Positions 17,474 to 23,182 of a stretch of DNA of 39,666 nucleotides are shown piece by piece. The stretch comes from CAYSYM01 sp964435115 (lineage in GTDB: Bacteria > Chloroflexota > UBA6077 > CF-72): contig CAYSYM010000035.1 in assembly GCA_964435115.1 (NCBI GenBank), positions 1 through 39,666 of the forward strand, written 5' to 3'. Every line of letters begins with the position of its first letter. Position 1 is the stretch's first letter. The notes beneath the pieces are model-generated. The model worked only from the letters and a program-made list of their open reading frames with translations. It was not told where the DNA came from and searched no databases. The translations under genes were made by a program, and so were the position numbers.

Positions 17474-17758
17474 GTGGGCCGGCGAGGTGCCTGGCAGGTG
17501 ACGCGCCCAACGCCCGACGCCCCACGGCCGACGTCCCTCGCGCCGGGGGTCCGCGAAGAGGCGAAGCCGTCGCTGCGGGCTGTCTGGCTGGTCCTCGCCC
17601 GACGGCGGTACGACGAGCCGCTGTGCCAGGTGGGCACGGTCACCGCTGACGACCCGGAGATGGCCGTCGTCTTCGCCCGCAGCATCTACGACGAGCACCC
17701 CTGGATCGAGATGGTGGTCGTTCCTCGCAGCCAGGCGCGGACGGTGATCGCCTCGTGA
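17474..17758 (+). CDS. paaB: PaaB-like subunit of the phenylacetyl-CoA epoxidase
   Basis: 94 residues; PaaB proteins are about 95. The core (LRAVWLVLARRRYDEPLCQVGTV, then DDPEMAVVFARSIYDEHPW and MVVVPRSQ) matches the PaaB pattern of a strand, helix and VPS-type end. PaaB bridges PaaAC dimers. The first 30 residues (TRPTPDAPRPTSLAPG) are encoded by heptamer repeats at 17504-17538 and are unlike PaaB, so they are an added tail or the true start lies later. GTG 17474 or GTG 17498 may be used. The stop overlaps the paaC start. Confidence 0.78.
   Translation: MGRRGAWQVTRPTPDAPRPTSLAPGVREEAKPSLRAVWLVLARRRYDEPLCQVGTVTADDPEMAVVFARSIYDEHPWIEMVVVPRSQARTVIAS
17504..17538. repeat. Heptamer tandem repeats inside the start of paaB
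   Basis: CGCCCAA, CGCCCGA, CGCCCCA, CGGCCGA and CGTCCCT run without break from 17504, related to the CCGACAC units at 5201. They are read in frame as a Pro/Ala/Thr-rich tail. Confidence 0.6.
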
Positions 17759-18642
17759 GGCAGCAGCTCCCAGGCCACGGACCGCAGGCCACGGCGGAGC
17801 CGGGCCGGCCATCGCCGCCAGACGCCCTCTTCGAGGCCGCCGCCGATCAGGAGGCGCTCGAGCAGGCGGCCCGAGCAGCGGCGTCGGACGTCCGGCGGGT
17901 CGAGTCCGTGGGCTCGCTGGATGCCGCGACGCGGGCGGCGCTGTACGCGCTCCTCGTCTCCCTCGCCGACAACAAGTACGTCCTCGGCCGGCGCTACGCC
18001 GAGTGGTGCACCGGCGCGCCGGTGCTGGAGTCAGCCGTGGCCGCGGCGGCCATGGCGCAGGACGAGCTGGGCCACGCCCGTTCGTTCTACCCGCTGCTGC
18101 GCGGTTTCCCGCAGGCCACCGCCACCGACACGATGGAAGAGGCGGGCTGGCAGGGCCGCCCCACCAGCGCCATGGCCTGCCTGGACGCGCGGTTCGACGC
18201 CTGGCCCGCCTTCGTGGCGGCCAACTTCCTGGTCGACAGCGCCCTCACGACGCTCTTCGAGGCGGGCGTGGAGTCGCCGTACGAGCCGCTCCGCCAGCGG
18301 GCGCGCAAGATCCTCCAGGAAGAGGCGGCGCACTGGCTGCACGCCGAGGGCTGGGCGCGCCGCCTGGGGCGCGACGGCAGCTCGCGCCCGGCGCTGGCGG
18401 CTCGCCTGCACGCCACGTGGGACGACGCGTTCACCTGGTTCGGCCTCCCGGACGACGAGGTGCTGGGGCAGCTCACGGCGGCCGGCATCCTGGCGGCGGG
18501 CCCGGGCGACCTGCGCGACCGGCTGCGGCAGCGGGTGAGCCCCGCGCTGGAGGAGGCCGGACTGGCCGGCGCCCTCCTGGCGCGCACCCTGCCCTGGGAG
18601 CGCTGGGACCCGCGGGCGCGCCGGCTGCGCCCGGCCGGGTAG
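17755..18642 (+). CDS. paaC: PaaC-like subunit of the phenylacetyl-CoA epoxidase with retained metal ligands
   Basis: 295 residues, ferritin-like; E. coli PaaC is about 250. PaaC signature: LADNKYVLGRRYAEWCTGAP near residue 70. As I recall, enterobacterial PaaC is a structural partner that has lost its iron ligands, with DLLGQ-type sequence in place of the first ExxH. Here the ligands look intact: AQDELGHAR (Glu104, His107) and LQEEAAHWLHAEGW (about residue 188). This subunit may therefore bind a di-iron centre as well. The N-terminal 25 residues are Pro/Gly-rich and overlap a 14-bp-period repeat (17771-17794). GTG 17755 overlaps the paaB stop. Confidence 0.83.
   Translation: MRQQLPGHGPQATAEPGRPSPPDALFEAAADQEALEQAARAAASDVRRVESVGSLDAATRAALYALLVSLADNKYVLGRRYAEWCTGAPVLESAVAAAAMAQDELGHARSFYPLLRGFPQATATDTMEEAGWQGRPTSAMACLDARFDAWPAFVAANFLVDSALTTLFEAGVESPYEPLRQRARKILQEEAAHWLHAEGWARRLGRDGSSRPALAARLHATWDDAFTWFGLPDDEVLGQLTAAGILAAGPGDLRDRLRQRVSPALEEAGLAGALLARTLPWERWDPRARRLRPAG
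17771..17794. repeat. Direct repeat of 14-bp period (2 x 7) at the start of paaC
   Basis: CAGGCCACGG occurs at 17771-17780 and again at 17785-17794. The 14-bp period equals two heptamers and suggests the same expansion process as the other blocks in the cluster. Confidence 0.5.
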
Positions 18643-18658
18643 CGGGGCGCAGCCGGCA

Positions 18659-18868
18659 GTGCCCAAGCGTCCACCCCGCCGAAGCGGCACGCCCCGGCCG
18701 CAGCCGGAGGGCGCCTGCGTCCCACGGGATGGCGGTGCCGTCCGCTGCCCGTTCTGCGACTCCGCCGCCACGGAGCGAGTCGCCCTGTTCGGCTCGCAGC
18801 TCCTCGTGGATCAGCGCCGCTGCGGGGCGTGCCAGACCTACTTCGAAGCGGTGCGCGACGACCGGTGA
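18659..18868 (+). CDS. Small zinc-ribbon protein, detached C-terminal half of PaaD
   Basis: 69 residues: a basic, Pro-rich 28-residue start and then VRCPFCDSAATERVALFGSQ followed by RRCGACQTYFEAV, a CPxC-x18-CxxC ribbon. Spacing and residues between (FGS, then a Cys-x2-Cys, then FEA) match the C-terminal ribbon of PaaD, which reads CPxCGS ... FGST ... CxxCxEPFexfK in the proteins I remember. The MIP18 half is encoded 1.2 kb upstream with paaB and paaC in between, so this is gene fission with rearrangement and not a frameshift. It overlaps the thiolase start by 4 bp. Too short to be annotated reliably by family length alone. Confidence 0.75.
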   Translation: MPKRPPRRSGTPRPQPEGACVPRDGGAVRCPFCDSAATERVALFGSQLLVDQRRCGACQTYFEAVRDDR

Positions 18869-20094
18869 GCCCGCTGCAGTCGCGTGACGCCGTGATCGTG
18901 GCGTACCTGCGCACCCCGTTCGCCCGCTATGGCGGCGCCCTGGCCAGCCTGCGCCCGGACAGCCTGGCGGCCCACGTGATCGGCGGGCTCGTCCAGCGCG
19001 CCGGCGTCGACCCGGCCGCCATCGATGACGTGCTCCTCGGCTGCACCAACCAGGCCGGCGAGGACAGCCGCAATGTGGCCCGCCAGGCGCTGCTGCTGGC
19101 CGGCCTCCCGGTCGAGGTGCCGGGCCAGACGGTGAACCGCCTGTGCGGCTCCGGCCTGCAGGCGGTCAACAGCGCCGCGCACGCGATCTGGAGCGGCCAG
19201 GGCGACCTGTTCGTCGCCGGCGGCGTGGAGAGCATGTCGCGCGCCCCCGTCGTCATGCTCAAGCCGGAGGTCGCCTTTCCGCGCGGGGTGCCGGAGATGG
19301 CCGACTCGACCATCGGATGGCGCTTCGCCCACCCGCGGCTCGTCGCCGACGGCCACACTGTCTCACTCGGGCAGACGGCCGAGAACGTGGCCGAGCGGCG
19401 GGGCATCAGCCGCGCCGACCAGGATGCGCTGGCACTCGCCAGCCAGCAGAAAGCGGCCGCGGCCGCCGAGGCGGGGCGGCTGGCTGAAGAGATCCTCGCC
19501 ACGCCAGTCGCCCGGCCGAAGGGCGACCCCGTGGTCGTCGCGCAGGACGAGCACCCGCGGCCCGCCACCACGCTCGAGGCGCTGGCCAGCCTGCGCCCCG
19601 CGTTCATCGCGGGCGGGACGGTCACGGCCGGCAACGCCTCGGGGATCAACGACGGCGCCGCCGCCCTGCTCATCGCCTCGGCCGAGCGGGCCCGGGACCT
19701 GGGGCTGTCACCGCTGGCCCGGGTGGTGAGCACGGCGGTGGCCGGCGTCCGCCCGGACGAGATGGGCCTGGGGCCGATCCCGGCCTCGCGCCAGGCGCTC
19801 CAGCGCGCCGGCCTCACCATCGACGCCATGCAGGTCGTCGAGCTGAACGAGGCGTTCGCCAGCCAGGTCGTGGCCTGCCTCGAGGCGCTGGGGGTGGACT
19901 GGCGCGACGCGCGCCGGGTCAACCCGAACGGCGGCGCCATCGCCCTCGGCCACCCGCTGGGCGCCTCCGGGGCGCGCCTGGCGGGCACGGCGGCGCTGGA
20001 GCTGCGCCGCAACGGCCAGCGCTACGCGCTGGTAACGATGTGCATCGGGGTCGGCCAGGGCATCGCCACCATCCTGGAACAGGTCGGCGCGTGA
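18865..20094 (+). CDS. Acetyl-CoA acyltransferase (thiolase; PaaJ/FadA-like)
   Basis: 409 residues. Degradative or biosynthetic thiolase with acyl-accepting Cys94 (VNRLCGSGLQAVNSA), GGVESMSRAPV, His363 in NGGAIALGHPLGASG, and Cys393 in MCIGVGQG. In the phenylacetate route PaaJ cleaves 3-oxo-5,6-dehydrosuberyl-CoA and 3-oxoadipyl-CoA; its position as last gene of the Paa-like operon supports that step, though a general beta-oxidation role is possible. GTG 18865 is chosen because it overlaps the zinc-ribbon stop (GTGA); the frame is open a further 12 codons upstream. No 3-hydroxyacyl-CoA dehydrogenase (PaaH) is in the window. Confidence 0.92.
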   Translation: MSPLQSRDAVIVAYLRTPFARYGGALASLRPDSLAAHVIGGLVQRAGVDPAAIDDVLLGCTNQAGEDSRNVARQALLLAGLPVEVPGQTVNRLCGSGLQAVNSAAHAIWSGQGDLFVAGGVESMSRAPVVMLKPEVAFPRGVPEMADSTIGWRFAHPRLVADGHTVSLGQTAENVAERRGISRADQDALALASQQKAAAAAEAGRLAEEILATPVARPKGDPVVVAQDEHPRPATTLEALASLRPAFIAGGTVTAGNASGINDGAAALLIASAERARDLGLSPLARVVSTAVAGVRPDEMGLGPIPASRQALQRAGLTIDAMQVVELNEAFASQVVACLEALGVDWRDARRVNPNGGAIALGHPLGASGARLAGTAALELRRNGQRYALVTMCIGVGQGIATILEQVGA

Positions 20095-20167
20095 CCTCCC
20101 TGCAGGGGCGGCCACGAGCTCCCCGGCGCCCCCGCCGAAAGCGGTCCCAAGGCCGGGACGCCGCGGG

Positions 20168-20500
20168 TCAGCGCAGGGACCGGCGCGCCCGCGAGCTGTT
20201 CACCAGCTCGACGGCCGCCACGATGACGAGGGCGCCGATGAACGCGGGTAGGACCTGCACGCCAAACAGCTCAGGCCCCACGCTCCCGATGAGCAGCCGC
20301 CCCAGGAAGCCGCCTGCGATCCCGGCCAGGACCGCGCCCAGCCAGCCGCCGGGGAGCGCCCCAGGGATTACGGCGTCGGCCGCCCAGCCCACCAGGCCGG
20401 CGACGACCAGGGTCAGGACGAGGCCGACCACGCCAATGGCAATCCACACGGCGGCGCCCAGCGCGAGCACCAGCAGTAACGCGACGACGAGGAATCCCAT
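20168..20500 (-). CDS. GlsB/YeaQ/YmgE-family membrane protein
   Basis: 110 residues, three to four hydrophobic helices (residues 1-20, 22-48, 52-72, 83-100). The glycine-rich stretch GGWLGAVLAGIAGGFLGRLL is the hallmark of this small inner-membrane family (formerly transglycosylase-associated proteins), tied in other bacteria to general stress. It has its own transcription unit, convergent with the thiolase operon. ATG 20500 is the only sensible start. Molecular function unknown. Confidence 0.75.
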   Translation of the reverse strand: MGFLVVALLLVLALGAAVWIAIGVVGLVLTLVVAGLVGWAADAVIPGALPGGWLGAVLAGIAGGFLGRLLIGSVGPELFGVQVLPAFIGALVIVAAVELVNSSRARRSLR

Positions 20501-20581
20501 GCCTACACAGACGCACAGCCCGGGCGAGGGGTTGCAGGACGCTTCGGGCCACGGCGCCCCACCACGGGGTGAGACGGGAGC

Positions 20582-20637
20582 GAGCTGAGCGCGCCCGCCG
20601 CCATGGCGCCCTTGGCACGGCGGCGGGCGGCTAGCTC
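20582..20637 (-). terminator. Strong GC hairpin after htpX
   Basis: GCCCGCCGCC (20593-20602) pairs perfectly with GGCGGCGGGC (20619-20628) around a 16-nt loop, and an outer GAGCT/AGCTC pair (20582-20586, 20633-20637) extends it. It lies 26 bases past the htpX stop on the minus strand. No T-run is visible. Confidence 0.55.
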
Positions 20638-20662
20638 AGCGGTCACCCTCGGCGCGGAGCGC

Positions 20663-21529
20663 TCAGCTCAGCGCGCGGAGCTGCATGCTGCGCAGCCGTC
20701 GGACGCGCTCCTCGATCGGCGGATGCGTGCTGAAGAGGCCCGCCAGGTTCACGCCGCGCAGCGGATTGACGATGAACAGGTGCGCGACCGAGGGGTTGAC
20801 CGGCAGCGGCGCCAGCCGGCTGGCCGCGTCCAGCTTCTCCAACGCCCGCGCCAGGGCGCCGGGGTCACCGTGGATCGCCGCACCGGTATCGTCCGCGCCG
20901 TACTCGCGCGAGCGCGAGATGGCGAGCTGGATGAGCGTGGCCGCGATCGGGGCGAGGATGATGGTGAGCAGGCCGCCAACCAGCCCCCCGTACCCCTCGT
21001 CGTCGTCATTCGACCGGCCGAAGCCGCCGAAGATGAGGGACCACTGGGCGATGTTGGCCAGCAGGGTGATCGCGCCGGCGATGGTGGCCGCGACGCTGGA
21101 GATCAGGATGTCGCGATTCCGCACGTGGCCGAGCTCGTGGGCGAGCACGCCGGCCAGCTCGTCGCGGCTCAGGATGCCCATGATGCCCGTCGTCACCGCG
21201 ACGACTGCGTGGCTCGGGTCGCGCCCGGTGGCGAAGGCGTTCGGTGCGGGGCTATCGATGATCGCCACGCGCGGCTTGGGGAGCCGCGCGTAGGTGGCCA
21301 GCTCGTCGACCAGTCGGTGCAGCTCGGGTGCCTCTTCGTACGACACCTCGCGGGCGCCACCCATGCGCAGCGCGATGTCGCCGGAGAACCAGTACGCCCC
21401 GGCGTTCATGATGATGGCGAAGACGAATGCAATGATCATCCCGCCCTGCCCGCCGAGCGCGCCGCCCACAACGACGAGCAGCCCGGTCAGCGCCGCGAGC
21501 AGGATGGTGGTCTTCAGCGTATTTGCCAT
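20663..21529 (-). CDS. htpX: Membrane zinc metalloprotease HtpX
   Basis: 288 residues, M48B family. Two N-terminal membrane helices (residues 8-25 and 30-48), zinc-binding HELGH at 131-135 (GVLAHELGHVRNRD), two further helices, the third ligand Glu in SRSREYGADD, and the C-terminal STHPPIEERVRRL motif. It degrades misfolded membrane proteins. GGAGGAG is 6 nt before ATG 21529, which rules out the longer GTG start at 21544. It is divergent from nth; a triple TTAR repeat at 21597-21623 lies in its promoter region. Confidence 0.95.
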   Translation of the reverse strand: MANTLKTTILLAALTGLLVVVGGALGGQGGMIIAFVFAIIMNAGAYWFSGDIALRMGGAREVSYEEAPELHRLVDELATYARLPKPRVAIIDSPAPNAFATGRDPSHAVVAVTTGIMGILSRDELAGVLAHELGHVRNRDILISSVAATIAGAITLLANIAQWSLIFGGFGRSNDDDEGYGGLVGGLLTIILAPIAATLIQLAISRSREYGADDTGAAIHGDPGALARALEKLDAASRLAPLPVNPSVAHLFIVNPLRGVNLAGLFSTHPPIEERVRRLRSMQLRALS

Positions 21530-21596
21530 GGGATGCTCCTCCACACGCCAGGCCCGACTGAACGGGCCGTCCTGACCGAGAGTGTGCCGTGTGTAC

Positions 21597-21623
21597 GTTA
21601 GGCGCGGATTAAGCGCGGGTTAG
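21597..21623. promoter_or_regulatory. Three TTA half-sites at 11-bp spacing between htpX and nth
   Basis: GTTAG-GCGCGG, ATTAA-GCGCGG and GTTAG follow one another with TTA at 21598, 21609 and 21620. Direct repeats one helical turn apart are the usual target form of OmpR/PhoB-type response regulators. The site is 68 bp upstream of the htpX start and 90 bp upstream of nth. Confidence 0.4.
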
Positions 21624-21712
21624 ACGTCGTTCACAGCCAGGGCGGGACCACCCTGAGCGCTTCGCCCCGCGGCGCCTGGCGGGCGGAGTGCCGAACAACG
21701 AAAGGATCTGCC

Positions 21713-22408
21713 GTGGTGGGGCCTCCACAGCCGCCCGCAGCCGGCGGCAAGCGACCGTTCGACATCCACGCGGTCGTCGAGCGTCTCCGGGTCGCGGTTC
21801 GCCCGTTCCCCAAGGCTGCGATGTTCGAGCTGGCCGAGGAGGGCCACCGCACACTCTTCGAGCAGCTCGTCGCGTGCATCGTGTCGACCCGGACGCGGGA
21901 CGAGGCGATGCTCGTGATGGCCAGGCGGCTCTTCGCACGGGCCCGCACGCCGGCCGACATACTGCGGTTGTCCGAGGCGGAGGTCGATAGCCTGATCCGC
22001 CAGTCGTCGTTCCACGAAGCTAAGGCGCGCCAGATCCTCGCCATCGCCCGCGCCGCGGTGGAGGAGGACGGTGGGGAGCTACCGTGCGACTTCGCCACCC
22101 TCATGTCGTTCGCCGGCGTCGGTCCCAAGTGCGCCAACCTGGCGCTCGCGATCGCGTGCGGCCAGGCACGCATCGGGGTGGACGTGCACGTGCACCGGGT
22201 GACGAACCGCTGGGGCTACGTGCGCGCGCCGACGCCCGAGCGGACCCTGCTGGCGCTGGAGGCGCAGCTGCCAAAGCAGTACTGGGTGGAGATCAACCGC
22301 CTGCTCGTCCCCTTCGGCAAACACGTCTGCACGGGTGTCCTGCCCTGGTGTAGCGCCTGTCCCATCCTGGAGTTCTGTCGGCAGGTGGGCGTGACCAGCC
22401 GCCGTTGA
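21713..22408 (+). CDS. nth: Endonuclease III (DNA glycosylase/AP lyase)
   Basis: 231 residues. Helix-hairpin-helix FAGVGPKCANLALA with catalytic Lys139, GVDVHVHRV with catalytic Asp157, and the iron-sulfur motif Cys206-x6-Cys213-x2-Cys216-x5-Cys222 (CTGVLPWCSACPILEFC). It removes oxidised pyrimidines in base-excision repair. The active-site region reads STRTRDE, not the E. coli-like SAQTTD, a variant I associate with archaeal and thermophile homologues. AAAGGA lies 6 nt before GTG 21713. Confidence 0.94.
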   Translation: MVGPPQPPAAGGKRPFDIHAVVERLRVAVRPFPKAAMFELAEEGHRTLFEQLVACIVSTRTRDEAMLVMARRLFARARTPADILRLSEAEVDSLIRQSSFHEAKARQILAIARAAVEEDGGELPCDFATLMSFAGVGPKCANLALAIACGQARIGVDVHVHRVTNRWGYVRAPTPERTLLALEAQLPKQYWVEINRLLVPFGKHVCTGVLPWCSACPILEFCRQVGVTSRR

Positions 22409-22440
22409 GCGCGGCACCTAGCCGTTCGTCAGGGGCTCGG

Positions 22441-22471
22441 CTCGGGGCCGCGTGAGCCCGGTGGCCCCGAG
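22441..22471. terminator. Perfect hairpin between convergent nth and receiver gene
   Basis: CTCGGGGCC (22441-22449) and GGCCCCGAG (22463-22471) form a 9-bp perfect stem with a 13-nt loop in the convergent gap, so it can serve both strands. No T-run. Confidence 0.5.
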
Positions 22472-22550
22472 TCCAGGCAGCGCCCGCCGCCGCCGTGGCG
22501 TCGGAGCTGCCCCACGGAACCGGCCGTGCCAGCGGGTACGCGCCGATCGG

Positions 22551-22997
22551 TCAGCTGGGTCGCGTCCTGAGCGCTTCGCGCTCTGGCTGCTGGCCAGACG
22601 CCCGCGTCCCAGCGCCCCGTTCGCAAAAGCGCCCGACGACCTCGAACAGCTCGTCCAGTGAGAACGGCTTGGCCAGGTAGCCGTCCGCCTGGACCTGCTG
22701 GGCGCGGTCACTCGCGTCCCGAGCTGCAGTGACGACCACGATCGGCGCCTGGTGGCCCGGCCTCGAGCGGTACGCCCGCGCGAACTCCCAGCCATCCATG
22801 ATCGGCATGCGCATGTCCAGCAGGATGAGACCGGGCTGGCACTCCCGCAGCAGGTCGAGCGCGGCCGCGCCGTGGGGCGCCGTCTCCACCTCGTACCCCT
22901 CGTCCGACAGCGCCATCGTCAGCATCTCGCGAATTCCCTCATCGTCGTCGACCACCAGCACGCGCCGTGACGTCACTACCAGGCTCCAATCACGCAC
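22551..22997 (-). CDS. Single-domain response regulator (receiver only)
   Basis: 148 residues, CheY-like. Acidic triad DDD at 17-19, phospho-acceptor Asp61 (LILLDMRMP), Thr90 (IVVVTAA) and Lys110 (YLAKPFS) are all present, so it should be phosphorylatable. A 25-residue polar tail follows the domain and there is no output domain. No histidine kinase is encoded nearby, so its partner is elsewhere. GTG 22997 or GTG 22976 may be the start; the latter removes seven non-conserved residues. Confidence 0.9.
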   Translation of the reverse strand: MRDWSLVVTSRRVLVVDDDEGIREMLTMALSDEGYEVETAPHGAAALDLLRECQPGLILLDMRMPIMDGWEFARAYRSRPGHQAPIVVVTAARDASDRAQQVQADGYLAKPFSLDELFEVVGRFCERGAGTRASGQQPEREALRTRPS

Positions 22998-23182
22998 CTG
23001 GCCCCGTCAACAGGTCCAGCACCACTCGACGCCGAGACTGGGCACCAGCGCGTCGCTCCGGGGCCGATCATATGACGCCGGAGCCGTGAGGGGAAACCCT
23101 CCGGGAGCCGCCCCCGCGCTGGCCGGGCGTCACGCCGGGGGCTGGAACCAGCGCACCGGCACGGGTGTAGAAGGGAGCAGAG

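Noticed and set aside
17098..18868. PaaD broken by a frameshift or sequencing error
   Set aside because: The two halves are separated by complete paaB and paaC genes with overlapping start/stop codons, so a simple frameshift cannot explain it.
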